DNA from: an uncultured Acidobacteriia bacterium | Lineage (GTDB): Bacteria > Acidobacteriota > Terriglobia > Bryobacterales > Bryobacteraceae | Reading direction: 5' to 3' | DNA: 64,000 bases | NCBI GenBank assembly: GCA_903875575.1 | Contig: CAIQWJ010000029.1 | Coordinates: 33,800-97,799 of the forward strand | Shown here: positions 26,986-37,652 of the stretch, in pieces | Numbering within the stretch: the first letter of the stretch is position 1 | How the letters are laid out: every line of letters begins with the position of its first letter | Position numbers and translations under genes: made by a program | Notes under the pieces: generated by a model | What the model was told of the DNA's origin: nothing | Databases searched by the model: none | The model's input: only the letters and a program-made list of their open reading frames with translations

Positions 26986-27014
26986 ATTCTGACCTATTAA
27001 CTAAACTAAGTCAA
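26986..27014 (-). promoter_or_regulatory. Promoter of the toxin-antitoxin pair
   Basis: On the minus strand TTGACT (27014-27009), a 17 bp AT-rich spacer, then CAGAAT (26991-26986). The start of transcription would fall around the ATG at 26979. The spacer contains the repeated TTAGTTTAGTTAA, which may be part of the antitoxin operator. Confidence 0.6.
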
Positions 27015-27020
27015 TTCGTC

Positions 27021-29096
27021 TCACCCCCTCCTCAACCGCAAACTGTTCGTCACCACCGAAACACTCGACATCGCCATCGCTGCCGAGGCAATCATGGGCG
27101 ATAGCGTCCAGTCCGTCCAGTGATAGAAAACTCCCGCGGCCAACGGAATCCCTATTACGTTATAAATAAAGGCCCAGAACAGATTCTGCCGGATCACCCG
27201 CAGCGTCCGCAGCGCCAGCGCCAGCGCTTCCGGTACCCCGCGCAGATCGCCCCGCATCAGAATCACGCCACCCGCTTCAATCGCAACATCCGTCCCTGTA
27301 CCGATGGCAATCCCCACATCCGCCGATGCCAGCGCCGGCGCGTCGTTGATCCCGTCCCCCACCATCGCGACCCGACGCCCTTCCCCGCGCAGTCTCGCCA
27401 CTTCCAGTTGCTTCCGTTCCGGCAACACACCCGCCAGCACACGCCCGTCTTCAATCCCCACCGCACGAGCCACATCGCGAGCTACACGCTCGTGATCGCC
27501 CGTGATCATCCAGACCTTTGCACCCATTGCAGCCAGATCGCGAACGGCGTCAGCCGCGCCCGTCTTCACTTCGTCGCTGATCTCAAACTCCCCGGCTCGC
27601 ACGCCATCCACGTCGAGCGCGATGGCCCCCGCTTCTCCCCGCCCCACCAGCACGCGCCGTCCAGCCACCACAGCCTCCGCGCCCCTTCCCGAAATCGCGC
27701 GAAACTCGGTCGATGCCTCGCGAGTGCCCCCGCCCGCCTTCGCCAAAAGCGCACGCGCCACCGGATGCTCGCTCCACTGCTCCACGGCCGCAGCCAGTCC
27801 GATGACCTCCGGCTCGCTAAACCCATTCAAGGCCCGCACCCGCGTTACCACCGGCTTGCCCGTCGTGATCGTGCCTGTCTTATCCAGCACCACTGTATCT
27901 ACCCGCGCCGCCGCCTCCAGCGCTTCTCCGCCCTTGAACAGTATGCCGCGTAACGCACCGCGCCCTGTGCCCGCCATGATGGCTGTCGGCGTCGCCAGGC
28001 CCATCGCGCACGGGCAGGCGATGATCAGTACCGCCACTGCGTGCACCAGCGCCATGGCCACCGGGGCAAAATACAGCCATACGCCAAACGTCGCCAGCGC
28101 GATCACTAACACCACCACCGTGAAGTAACCGCTCACCTCGTCCGCCATGCGCGACACTGGCGCCTTCGAACCCTGCGCTTTCTTCACAAGGTCGATAATC
28201 CGCGCCAGCGCCGTATCCTTGCCCACCTTCGTCGCCTCAAATCGGAACGCGCCGGCACCGTTCACGGTACCGCCGTTGACGTCCGACCCGGTCGACTTCG
28301 CCACCGGAAGACTTTCCCCGGTTAGCATCGATTCGTCGATCTCGCTCGCCCCCTCCCGCACCACTCCATCCACCGGAACCTTTTCGCCCGGCCGCACCAC
28401 GACCTGATCCCCCAGGCACAATTCCGCGAGCGGAACTTCCACCTCAAGGCCGTTGCGCACCACGCGCGCCACCGGAGGCTGCAGGCCCATCAGCGTTCGG
28501 ATAGCATCGGAAGCACGCCCGCGCGCCCGCGCCTCCAGCATTCTTCCCAGCAGAACCAGGGAAATGATCACGGCGGAAGCTTCGAAATAGACGTCCATGC
28601 TCATCCCGCCCGTGAACAGCACCCACACCGAGTAAGCGAATGCCGTTCCTGTGCCAAGCGCAATAAGAGTATTCATGTTGGCCGCCCCGTGGCGCAGGGC
28701 GGTCCACGCATCGCGAAAGAAGGGCAAACCGGCATATCCCAAAACCGGCAGAGTAAGGATCATCTGCGCGAGAGGCCAGTGCTCCGTCATGCCCAGGATG
28801 AAGACAGGAATTGCGAAAACGGCAGCCACGGTGAGGCGCCGTTTGAGGTCTCGCGCTTCGGCTTGTTCGGCGATTTCCAGCGGGCCGGAAGGTACTTCGT
28901 ACCCCACGTCCTCCACGGCGATAATCAGGTCTTCCACCCGAACCCGAGCGGCATCGTACCGCACGGAGGCGATACGAGTGGCAATATTGACACTCGCCTT
29001 CTCCACGCCCGCCGTACTGCCGAGTTGCTTCTCAATCGTCCGTGCGCACGCGGCGCACGTCATTCCGACGATAGGTAATTCAACCTCGTCCGTCAC
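27021..29096 (-). CDS. copA: Copper-transporting P1B-type ATPase
   Basis: 691 residues from a GTG. It has one N-terminal heavy-metal domain with [15 protein letters not shown], then membrane segments, actuator motif TGES, the metal-binding CPC in [15 protein letters not shown] (helix 6), the phosphorylation site [11 protein letters not shown], and [18 protein letters not shown]. The C-terminal helix pair follows. The CPC motif with an HMA domain points to Cu(I)/Ag(I) export. It comes 3 bp after a CopZ-like gene on the same strand and is the last gene of the copper set. No adjacent CueR/CsoR-type regulator is seen. Confidence 0.95.
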   Translation of the reverse strand: MTDEVELPIVGMTCAACARTIEKQLGSTAGVEKASVNIATRIASVRYDAARVRVEDLIIAVEDVGYEVPSGPLEIAEQAEARDLKRRLTVAAVFAIPVFILGMTEHWPLAQMILTLPVLGYAGLPFFRDAWTALRHGAANMNTLIALGTGTAFAYSVWVLFTGGMSMDVYFEASAVIISLVLLGRMLEARARGRASDAIRTLMGLQPPVARVVRNGLEVEVPLAELCLGDQVVVRPGEKVPVDGVVREGASEIDESMLTGESLPVAKSTGSDVNGGTVNGAGAFRFEATKVGKDTALARIIDLVKKAQGSKAPVSRMADEVSGYFTVVVLVIALATFGVWLYFAPVAMALVHAVAVLIIACPCAMGLATPTAIMAGTGRGALRGILFKGGEALEAAARVDTVVLDKTGTITTGKPVVTRVRALNGFSEPEVIGLAAAVEQWSEHPVARALLAKAGGGTREASTEFRAISGRGAEAVVAGRRVLVGRGEAGAIALDVDGVRAGEFEISDEVKTGAADAVRDLAAMGAKVWMITGDHERVARDVARAVGIEDGRVLAGVLPERKQLEVARLRGEGRRVAMVGDGINDAPALASADVGIAIGTGTDVAIEAGGVILMRGDLRGVPEALALALRTLRVIRQNLFWAFIYNVIGIPLAAGVFYHWTDWTLSPMIASAAMAMSSVSVVTNSLRLRRG

Positions 29097-29099
29097 GGC

Positions 29100-29315
29100 T
29101 CACAACCGCGCTGCGTGAAACCCGATCTGATCCACCGCACTGATCAGATCTTCCACCTTCACCCGTGATTCGTCGTAACGCACCGTAGCCTTACCCGCCG
29201 CAAGATCAACCGCCGCGCTCGCCACACCCGCAACGCCCGAAAGCTTTTTCGTGACACTGCGAACGCAACCCTGACAGGTCATACCTTCCACTTTCAGTTC
29301 TACGCTGGAATTCAT
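29100..29315 (-). CDS. copZ: CopZ-like heavy-metal-binding domain protein
   Basis: 71 residues forming a single HMA domain: GMTCQGCVRSVTKKLSGVAG with the CxxC copper-binding pair, then KATVRYDESRVKVEDLISAV. It starts at an ATG at 29315, 5 codons after an alternative start. Such proteins carry Cu(I) to CopA in the cytoplasm. It sits 3 bp upstream of copA, whose own N-terminal domain is a similar GMTC module. Confidence 0.9.
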   Translation of the reverse strand: MNSSVELKVEGMTCQGCVRSVTKKLSGVAGVASAAVDLAAGKATVRYDESRVKVEDLISAVDQIGFHAARL

Positions 29316-29339
29316 ACCTTGATGATGCACCCGCCGCCA

Positions 29340-30611
29340 TCATGATTCACGCAATCGGACCCGAAAAAATACCATCACTCCCGCCGGGCGGCTCCCGTAA
29401 GAGGGCTGCAGCTGCCCAGGCAGGCTGTAAACCGTGAAATTGACACCCAGCCCTGTGGCAAGCCGTGAAATCAGAGGAAAATCGCGGGTATACCCGGCGG
29501 TGTACGCGCCAACCCGAAACGACTGCCCGTAAAGCGGCGAACCGGATGCAAATAATTCGTTCTTGTCGACCAGTTCTACTCGCCCCGTAACGTAGTTCCG
29601 CCCCTGAAACCGGGCCACGCTCTCCAGTCCGTAACCGTTCAGATTCACACCATCGCCCGTCTTGTGGACCCGTCCCCAAATCACGCTCGTCGCCCAATTT
29701 CCCCCGCCATATGGCCGGTTGTAACTCACAGACGCGGTCGTCCGAACCTGATCACCCGGTTCCAGCGCCTCTGGATGCGCCAGCTTCCCCATAGATACCT
29801 GCCCGCTCCAGTTCGCTCCCGGTGCCACAGTAAACCGTACCGACCAGGAATCGACCGCTCCGTGATCGATGTTCCACCGATTCTCGTTCGGTTCGCCACC
29901 GTGAAAACCGCTGGCCTCGAAACCAAAAGTGCCGTGTGTAATTCCCGCAGTTACCACCTCGTTGGAAATGTGGGTGGAATCCTCCAGATGATGCCCCAGG
30001 GTAGCCTGCGGCAATTCCGCCGCGGAGACGCGATGAGGGAAGGCCACAGGCCCCAGTGCCGGGTCCCCGACCGGCGCCGCGTACAAAGTCAGATTTGTGC
30101 CGTGGCCCAACCGGCGCGAGTACTCAACAGCCAGTTCCATCAGAAAATCGTGCGGATGCTGTCCATCCAAAATTGGCACCCCGTGGAGTGTCTCCCCTGT
30201 CTGGAACCGTTCGGGATACCGTCCGCCCGTGATCGTGGCGGGGTCCAGGCTCAGCATAGTCCGCACGCGCAACGTGCCGCCTCCCAGCTTGTGCGCCGCC
30301 TCACCCATGAACCAGCTCGCTGAAAACAGTTTGTCGCCACCACGCAGTCCCGGCTGCTGCGTATCCGCGACAAACGCGACGCCATGCGCCATGAAGCTCC
30401 AGCCGCCCTCGCTGAACATCACCATGTCCATCGGTGCCGACGCTGGGTTCCGGCTCGTTCCGGAGGCCTCCATCGGTGAACTCTCATGGTGCATGCCCGG
30501 CATATCCATACCAGGCATCTTTTCCATTCCCGGCATGCCGGACATATCGTGCTGCGCCCGTAGCCAGGGAGTGGCAAGCAACAAAAGCCAAACGAAACGC
30601 ATTCGAAACAT
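29340..30611 (-). CDS. Outer-membrane barrel-like protein with Met/His-rich N-terminus, copper-associated
   Basis: About 423 residues. A signal peptide (RFVWLLLLATPWLRA) is followed by a Met/His-rich run with four or more GM/HM repeats (HDMSGMPGMEKMPGMDMPGM), typical of Cu(I)/Ag(I)-binding segments in CusB, PcoB and related proteins. The rest is made of alternating hydrophobic strands ending in a terminal aromatic-rich strand, as in outer-membrane barrels (FMGEAAHKLGGGTLRVRTML, GVMVFFRVRL at the end). It lies 24 bp upstream of copZ. I cannot name the family; similar proteins were left hypothetical in the genomes I recall. A role in copper release at the outer membrane is inferred from context. 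Confidence 0.7.
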   Translation of the reverse strand: MFRMRFVWLLLLATPWLRAQHDMSGMPGMEKMPGMDMPGMHHESSPMEASGTSRNPASAPMDMVMFSEGGWSFMAHGVAFVADTQQPGLRGGDKLFSASWFMGEAAHKLGGGTLRVRTMLSLDPATITGGRYPERFQTGETLHGVPILDGQHPHDFLMELAVEYSRRLGHGTNLTLYAAPVGDPALGPVAFPHRVSAAELPQATLGHHLEDSTHISNEVVTAGITHGTFGFEASGFHGGEPNENRWNIDHGAVDSWSVRFTVAPGANWSGQVSMGKLAHPEALEPGDQVRTTASVSYNRPYGGGNWATSVIWGRVHKTGDGVNLNGYGLESVARFQGRNYVTGRVELVDKNELFASGSPLYGQSFRVGAYTAGYTRDFPLISRLATGLGVNFTVYSLPGQLQPSYGSRPAGVMVFFRVRLRES

Positions 30612-30649
30612 GGAAGAACCCGCGGCGACAGTTCGACGCATGATCGATT

Positions 30650-31861
30650 TTACGCCTTGCGACGGTCCAGATTCGGCAACAGCGCAGTCATCAGGCCAAT
30701 AGCGGGCAGAAAAGCGCAGACCTGATACACAAAGCTGATACTCGTGTGGTCCGCCAATTCTCCCAGGACCGCCGCTCCCACTCCGCCCATCCCGAATGCA
30801 AAGCCAAAAAACAGCCCCGAGACCAGCCCCACTCTACCCGGCATCAGTTCCTGCGCGTAAACCACAATGGCAGGGAAGGCCGACGCCAGAATGATCCCGA
30901 TCGGAACGCTCAGCACGACAGTCCAGAACAGGTTCGCATGCGGCAACACCAGTGAAAACGGCAGAACTCCCAGGATCGAGCACCAGATGACGAGCTTTCG
31001 CCCAATGCGATCGCCAATCGGGCCGCCAATCACCGTTCCCGCAGCTACCGAGGCCAGAAAAACGAACAGGCACAACTGCGCGTTATGCACCGAGACATGA
31101 AATTTATCGATCAGGTAGAAAGTGTAATAACTACCGATGCTCGCCAGATAGAAAAACTTGGAAAACATCAGCGCCAGCAGGACTGCAATGGTGGCCCGGA
31201 TCTTCCCGGTGCTCAGCCCGCTGTGGGGAGTGGCGTGATGATCGTGAGCATGGCCGCTTCCCACCAGTCGCGCTTTGTACCAGCCGCCCACCCGAAATTG
31301 CAGCACCATCCCGACAAGCGGTACCAGCGCAAACCAGGCCACGCCCCGTTGCACCACAATCAGACCGGCCAACAGTGGCCCCAGCGACTGCCCCGCGTTT
31401 CCACCCACTTGAAACAGCGACTGCGCCATACCATGCCGTCCGCCGGACGCCATTCTCGCCACCCGCGAAGATTCCGGATGAAAAATAGCCGACCCGATTC
31501 CTATGAGGCCCGCCGCAGCCAACACCCAGCCATAGCCAGGCGCAAAGGCCAGCACCAGCAACGCCACCAGCATGCTGACCATGCCCCACACCAGCGAATA
31601 GGGTGCTGGTTTCCGATCCATCACATGGCCAACCACCGGTTGCAGCAGCGATGCCGTCAATTGCGTCGCCAGCGTAATGAGCCCGATCTGGCCAAAGTCC
31701 AGACGAAACGTGGCCTTAATGGTCGGGTAAATCGCCGGCAGCAGCGACTGCACTACGTCGTTGAGCAAATGACACGCACTCACAGCGAGCAGGACTTTGA
31801 ACGCAGCTCCGCTGACCGCTCCCCTGGTGCCGGGTGCCGGTACATCCCTGTTAGCTGTCAA
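30650..31861 (-). CDS. MFS transporter, fosmidomycin-resistance (Fsr)-like
   Basis: About 403 residues from a TTG. The N-terminus after the leader reads VLLAVSACHLLNDVVQSLLP, the Fsr-type first membrane helix, followed by AIYPTIKATFRLDFGQIGLI. Other typical segments are VVGHVMDRKPAPYSLVWGM, GIGSAIFHPESSRVARMASG and VIGGPIGDRIGRKLVIW. Twelve membrane segments are expected. Fsr-like proteins export small drugs such as fosmidomycin. It lies at the head of the copper genes on the same strand, 38 bp before the Met-rich protein, so it may be part of the same transcript. The start is uncertain: an in-frame TTG at 31957 would extend it by 32 residues. Confidence 0.83.
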   Translation of the reverse strand: MTANRDVPAPGTRGAVSGAAFKVLLAVSACHLLNDVVQSLLPAIYPTIKATFRLDFGQIGLITLATQLTASLLQPVVGHVMDRKPAPYSLVWGMVSMLVALLVLAFAPGYGWVLAAAGLIGIGSAIFHPESSRVARMASGGRHGMAQSLFQVGGNAGQSLGPLLAGLIVVQRGVAWFALVPLVGMVLQFRVGGWYKARLVGSGHAHDHHATPHSGLSTGKIRATIAVLLALMFSKFFYLASIGSYYTFYLIDKFHVSVHNAQLCLFVFLASVAAGTVIGGPIGDRIGRKLVIWCSILGVLPFSLVLPHANLFWTVVLSVPIGIILASAFPAIVVYAQELMPGRVGLVSGLFFGFAFGMGGVGAAVLGELADHTSISFVYQVCAFLPAIGLMTALLPNLDRRKA

Positions 31862-31956
31862 AATTGGACCACGCTCTACCAGTTTACGAGACGAACCTTC
31901 AGGAGCCCGTTTCGCATTCCGGCCCAAAGTGTTCCATACTATCCAGAAGGTCGGCA

Positions 31957-33024
31957 ATGGGTCCGGTAACCAAACAACTTCGTCTTCTCGCGCTAACTAC
32001 TCTGTCGCTCGCCGCCGCGCGCGCCCAGTCCATGCAGGGCGTGGAAGCCGCTGGCGGTCCCTTTGCCGCCTCGCTCAACGTCTCCGGCAACGTGGAACTC
32101 TCCACCGCGAATGAAGACAAGCGCCTGCCACCGGACCTCCATCTGGCGCTCGATTGCCATGGCGTCTTTTACAATGGCGGCGGCACCAGCCAGAACGGTC
32201 AGTTCCGGTTTACCATCAATCCCGATCCCGGAGAAATCGCAGCCGCGAACATTTGCACCATGGAAGCGAAGGCTTTTGGCTTTGATTCCACAAGCGTAAG
32301 ATTTCCACTTCGGTCATCCTCAGGCGTAGTGAGCGCCGGCACCATCACCATCACGCGAAATGCCGGGGGCGATGCCGAGGCGCAAAGTGGAGGTCGCACC
32401 GGAATCACGGTAAGCGCAACATCTCTAAAGGCACCGCCAGGCGCGGTTAAGCTGCTGGATCATGGTGTTCGTTTCCTGCAGCAACGCAAATTCAGCGACG
32501 CAGCGAAAGACTTTCAGGCCGCCATCAAACTCTATCCGGATTACGCCGAATCATGGCTGAATCTGGGCCGCGCCCGCGTCAGCATGGACGCCCTCGCCCC
32601 GGCTCGTGAGGCTTTTCTCAAGGCCGCGGAACTGGATCCGCAGATGTCCGGGCCCCCCGCAGAATTGGGTCTGCTCGCCGCGAGGCAAAGCGACCTGCCG
32701 TCGGCCGCCCGTTATCTGGACGAATCGCTCCGGCTCGACCCCGGCAACACCTTCCAGACCTGTTATTCCGATGCACTCGTAAATCTGATGCTGAAGCGCT
32801 ACGACGTTGCCGAACGCTCCGCCCGCGCGGCCCTGCGCTTCGGCGATACGGCCGCGCAGGCGCGCGCCGATTACGTACTCGGTATGGCGCTGCTCGCCCG
32901 CGGGCACAACCCGGAAGCAAAGCAGCGTCTGAACCGCTATCTGGAATTGGCTCCCAACGCACCAGAGCATGATCAGGTCCTGAAAGAACTGAGCCGACTG
33001 GAAAGGCTGGAAACCGCGAAGTAA
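31957..33024 (+). CDS. Exported TPR protein with N-terminal beta domain
   Basis: 355 residues from the ATG at 31957, with AGAAGG upstream and a signal peptide (QLRLLALTTLSLAAARAQ). Residues ~30-165 form a beta-rich domain resembling a carboxypeptidase-regulatory-like or SusD-free Ig-like fold (FTINPDPGEIAAANICTMEA). Residues ~180-350 contain tandem TPR-like helix pairs: LLDHGVRFLQQRKFSDAAKD, YPDYAESWLNLGRARVSMD, and ADYVLGMALLARGHNPEAKQ. TPR proteins scaffold complexes; the partner is unknown. It is divergent from the MFS gene, and convergent with gpmI 7 bp away. Confidence 0.78.
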   Translation: MGPVTKQLRLLALTTLSLAAARAQSMQGVEAAGGPFAASLNVSGNVELSTANEDKRLPPDLHLALDCHGVFYNGGGTSQNGQFRFTINPDPGEIAAANICTMEAKAFGFDSTSVRFPLRSSSGVVSAGTITITRNAGGDAEAQSGGRTGITVSATSLKAPPGAVKLLDHGVRFLQQRKFSDAAKDFQAAIKLYPDYAESWLNLGRARVSMDALAPAREAFLKAAELDPQMSGPPAELGLLAARQSDLPSAARYLDESLRLDPGNTFQTCYSDALVNLMLKRYDVAERSARAALRFGDTAAQARADYVLGMALLARGHNPEAKQRLNRYLELAPNAPEHDQVLKELSRLERLETAK

Positions 33025-33031
33025 GTCCGCG

Positions 33032-34570
33032 TTACTTCAGCCGCAGATCCCGCCCTGTCATATCGCTCGGCTGGCCCTCGCCCAATACTCCAAGCAGCGT
33101 CGGCGCGATATCCCGCAGTGCCCCGCCCGGCCGAAGCTTCTCGCCCGAATCGTCCACCAGAATAAACGGCACCGGATTCGTCGTGTGATACGTGTGCGGA
33201 CCCTTCGTGATCGGGTCGATCATCGTTTCCGCGTTCCCGTGATCCGCAGTGATAATCCAGCGGCCGTTCTTCTCTTTGAGTCGCGACCAGATCTGCCCCA
33301 GGCACCCATCAATCGCTTCCACGGCGCGCACCGTCGGCTCCATCATCCCCGAATGGCCCACCATGTCGGCATTAGCAAGGTTCATGACAATCACGTCGAA
33401 ATCCTTCCGTCCCATCGCATCCAGCACGATGTCCGTAACGCCCTGCGCACTCATCTCCGGCTTCAGATCGTAAGTCGCCACCTTGGGCGACGCCACCATT
33501 TCCCGCTCTTCTCCTGGGAACGATTTCTCAATACCGCCATTGAAGAAATACGTGACATGCGCGTACTTTTCGGTCTCCGCCACGCGCAGATTCTTCCAGT
33601 TGAGTTCGCCGCAAACGTAGCCCAGAATGTTGTTCAGCGGCTCGCGAGTCAAAACCATCGGGACGCCAAGCGATCTATCGTATTGCGTCATCGTCGCAAA
33701 TTTCAGATTCTTCGGCGTTACCGTGCGCGAAGGCACCAGCAGCGCTGCGCTGGTCAGCGCTTCCGTCATCTCGCGGCCGCGATCTGCCCGGTAGTTAAAG
33801 AAAAAACACGCGTCGTTATCGCGAATCAGCCCCACCGGTTCGTTGCGCTCGTCCACAATCGTCATCGGATCGATGAACTCGTCTGTGATGCCCTTTGCGT
33901 AAGAACGCAGAATCGCCGCTTCCGGATCCTGTACGCGTTCGCCGTTGCCCAGCACCATCGCGCCGAACGCCCTCTCAATTCGTTCCCAGCGCTTATCGCG
34001 ATCCATCGCGTAGTAGCGGCCTTCCACCGTAGCCACTTTGCCGATGCCCAATTCCCTCAGCTTCGCCTGCACTTCCCGGAAATATCGAATACCACTATCC
34101 GGCGGCGTGTCGCGTCCATCCATAAAGCAGTGCACGAACACGTCCGTCAGGCCCTGCTGCTTCGCCATCTTCAGCACCGCATACAAATGCGTGAGCTGAG
34201 CGTGAACTCCGCCATCGCTGCAAAGTCCCATCACATGCAGACGACGGCCCGCGCGCGCGTGCTGCATGGTCTCCAGCAACAGGGGGTCGCTGAAGAAAGA
34301 ACCGTCTTCAATCATCAGGTCGATGCGCGTCACGTCCATATGGACCACGCGCCCGGCGCCCATGTTGAGATGCCCTACTTCGCTGTTTCCCATCTGGCCG
34401 ACCGGCAGACCCACCGAGGGGCCCGACGTCTGCACCAGCGTATTCGGGAAATCGCGCAGGAGCATGTCATAAGTGGGCTTACGCGCGGCAGCAATCGCAT
34501 TGCCCTCCACCGCCGGGGAAAAGCCCCAGCCGTCAAGAATCGTCAGAATGAGTGGTTTATTGCGGGACAT
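33032..34570 (-). CDS. gpmI: 2,3-bisphosphoglycerate-independent phosphoglycerate mutase
   Basis: 512 residues, normal length. The metal-dependent phosphoserine site is GQMGNSEVGHLNMGAGRVVH near residue 60. Other family segments are LHVMGLCSDGGVHAQLTHLY, HCFMDGRDTPPDSG, the loop GRYYAMDRDKRWERI, and the C-terminal metal ligands in WIITADHGNAETM. It interconverts 3- and 2-phosphoglycerate without the bisphosphate cofactor. It is followed, in the upstream direction, by eno at 35960, the next glycolytic step, on the same strand but separated by 110 bp that contain a hairpin repeat. Cofactor-independent Mn-dependent type. Confidence 0.95.
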   Translation of the reverse strand: MSRNKPLILTILDGWGFSPAVEGNAIAAARKPTYDMLLRDFPNTLVQTSGPSVGLPVGQMGNSEVGHLNMGAGRVVHMDVTRIDLMIEDGSFFSDPLLLETMQHARAGRRLHVMGLCSDGGVHAQLTHLYAVLKMAKQQGLTDVFVHCFMDGRDTPPDSGIRYFREVQAKLRELGIGKVATVEGRYYAMDRDKRWERIERAFGAMVLGNGERVQDPEAAILRSYAKGITDEFIDPMTIVDERNEPVGLIRDNDACFFFNYRADRGREMTEALTSAALLVPSRTVTPKNLKFATMTQYDRSLGVPMVLTREPLNNILGYVCGELNWKNLRVAETEKYAHVTYFFNGGIEKSFPGEEREMVASPKVATYDLKPEMSAQGVTDIVLDAMGRKDFDVIVMNLANADMVGHSGMMEPTVRAVEAIDGCLGQIWSRLKEKNGRWIITADHGNAETMIDPITKGPHTYHTTNPVPFILVDDSGEKLRPGGALRDIAPTLLGVLGEGQPSDMTGRDLRLK

Positions 34571-34600
34571 GGTTTCTTTTTATCTTCCGGTAATAGAAAA

Positions 34601-34660
34601 GGCCACAAACGAACCAGCTAAACACGTCTTATCCGTGTTCATCTGTGTTCATCTGTGGCC
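34601..34660. repeat. 60 bp long-hairpin repeat between gpmI and eno
   Basis: Perfect outer arms GGCCACA (34601-34607) and TGTGGCC (34654-34660). Inside are further pairs: GAAC (34611-34614) with GTTC (34647-34650), and the inner stem AACACG (34621-34626) with CGTGTT (34634-34639), loop TCTTATC. The right side holds two tandem copies of GTGTTCATCT (34635-34654). It resembles dispersed REP-like hairpins I recall from acidobacterial intergenic DNA; the dispersed nature is from memory. Confidence 0.6.
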
Positions 34661-34679
34661 ATAGGTTTCGTGCCTGTCT

Positions 34680-36155
<1,476 letters not shown>

Positions 36156-36176
36156 TCAGTGAGGAGGTGTATTTCA

Positions 36177-36374
36177 TTGGCTGAAGTCAGATTGCAGGAA
36201 GGGGAAACGCTCGAGAACGCTCTGCGCCGTTTCAAGCGCAAAGTGCAGACCGAAGACATCATTAAGGAAGTCAAGCGTCATTCCTTTTACCTGAAGCCAG
36301 GTGAAAAGAAGCGGGTCAAAGCAGCACTTGCCCGCAAGCGGAACCGGAAAAAGAGTCGCCGGGATCCGGAATAA
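36177..36374 (+). CDS. rpsU: Ribosomal protein bS21
   Basis: 65 residues, typical for S21: AEVRLQEGETLENALRRFKR near the N-terminus, then a KRHSFYLKPGEKKRVKAALA stretch and a basic tail. It is part of the 30S platform and helps initiation-site selection. The start is a TTG with a very strong Shine-Dalgarno, GAGGAGGTG, 7 nt upstream. An in-frame start at 36159 lies inside that Shine-Dalgarno and is unlikely. A strong terminator follows 18 bp after the stop, so this is probably a single-gene transcript. Confidence 0.94.
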   Translation: MAEVRLQEGETLENALRRFKRKVQTEDIIKEVKRHSFYLKPGEKKRVKAALARKRNRKKSRRDPE

Positions 36375-36392
36375 ACTCACTCCAGTTTGATC

Positions 36393-36435
36393 AAAACGGG
36401 CGAAGCGCGGAATCTCCGGCTTCGCCCGTTTTTTT
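36393..36435 (+). terminator. Rho-independent terminator of rpsU
   Basis: AAAACGGGCGAAG (36393-36405) pairs perfectly with CTTCGCCCGTTTT (36420-36432), loop 14 nt, followed by further T residues to 36435. Confidence 0.92.
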
Positions 36436-36641
36436 CGCCCGCACCAATTTCGATGAGCCCCTCGCACGCCGTCAGATCAGCTCCGAATGGCCAATCCCCA
36501 AAGCGGGGCTCCACGGATCCGATGCGCCACTACCTTCTCCTCCATGACTCTTCCACACAAGTCCCGCGCGCCATCCCCTGTGATTCACATCAAACCCAAA
36601 ATTCGGAGCCCTCAGGTTAAGATGGAGCGGGAGCCTTTCGA

Positions 36642-37505
36642 TTGCCGCTGAGCGTACTAAAAGACATCCGGAAAATCATCTCCGGTCTGAACGCACATGA
36701 TATCCGCAACGCTGCTGCCCAGGAAGTGCGCATCGGACTGCTGGCCACGAGCGAAGACGTCTTTCGGGATATGGAAGATTTCCTGGTCCCGCCGCACCTC
36801 GACCACGATACCCGCACCCAGTCCCTGGCCATGATCTACCGGCTGGAACAACCCGAGAAAGGTTTCGACATCCTGCTCTGCGAACCAGGCGTCGGCTTAC
36901 CTCGAAACGGTTATCTGTTCGATTCCACCGGGCAGGGCTCCGGCCACACCGATCAGGCCCTCATCGAACTGATCGTCGCTGAAAACCAGGACATTGAACT
37001 GCCTCTGGCCCACGCTTTCCCGTCATTCCGTAAGGCTGTGGCACACCGAATCATCGCCCGCATTTCCCGCGAGAACGCCATGCTCGCCGTGGTTTCGGCA
37101 CTGCCCAATGTCATCCCAAGCTTCATCGAACTTCCCTGGGCAGTGGGCGAGTTTGCCACCGACACTGCCTTTCTCACCATGAATCAGATCCGCATGGCGC
37201 TCATGATGGCTGCTATTTACGACCGGCCTGTCGGCTACGCGGAACAAAAGACCTCCATCGCCGCAATCGCCGCCGGCGCTTTCGGCTGGCGCGCCATCGC
37301 GCGCGAACTCGTGGGCAAAATCCCATTGGGAGGCGGACTGATCCCCAAAGGCGCTATCGCCTACGCTGGCACATGGGTCGTGGGAACCGGCCTCGAAAAG
37401 TTCTATCGCACCGGCAAGGGCTACACGCGACTCGAAGAACGAGCCGTATTCAAGGGTGCCCTGCCCGCGGGCCGTCAGGCCGCCAGCGAATTCGACGAAC
37501 GATAG
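36642..37505 (+). CDS. EcsC-family protein
   Basis: 287 residues from a TTG (36642) with GGAG upstream. The N-terminal HDIRNAAAQEVRIGLLATSE... region is soluble. The later half has several short hydrophobic segments (SIAAIAAGAFGWRAIARELV, KIPLGGGLIPKGAIAYAGT) ending with WVVGTGLEKFYRTGKGYTR, as in EcsC proteins. In Bacillus EcsC is the third member of the EcsABC transporter system; stand-alone EcsC proteins are common and not well understood. It precedes, 147 bp away, an ABC exporter on the same strand. The family call is moderate. Confidence 0.6.
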   Translation: MPLSVLKDIRKIISGLNAHDIRNAAAQEVRIGLLATSEDVFRDMEDFLVPPHLDHDTRTQSLAMIYRLEQPEKGFDILLCEPGVGLPRNGYLFDSTGQGSGHTDQALIELIVAENQDIELPLAHAFPSFRKAVAHRIIARISRENAMLAVVSALPNVIPSFIELPWAVGEFATDTAFLTMNQIRMALMMAAIYDRPVGYAEQKTSIAAIAAGAFGWRAIARELVGKIPLGGGLIPKGAIAYAGTWVVGTGLEKFYRTGKGYTRLEERAVFKGALPAGRQAASEFDER

Positions 37506-37624
37506 AAGCCGTCTGCGTTCAGTCTCTGCCCCGTTTCTCTGAATCCACGGGACGCCCGGGATAATCGAATATGGAGAATCAAACCGGGTTCACAGGGGAC
37601 CTCCATTTCCCGACACAGTTCAGG

Positions 37625-37647
37625 CTGAAAGCTGACAGCTGAAAGCT
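37625..37647. repeat. Short tandem/palindromic repeat before the ABC exporter
   Basis: CTGAAAGCT occurs twice, separated by GACAG (37625-37633 and 37639-37647), and the middle AGCTGACAGCT (37630-37640) is palindromic around A. It lies 6 bp before the ABC exporter start. Confidence 0.5.
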
Positions 37648-37652
37648 CTTAC

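Noticed and set aside
33185..34621. 478-codon plus-strand frame opposite gpmI
   Set aside because: Very Arg/His-rich and without motifs; gpmI on the other strand is unmistakable.
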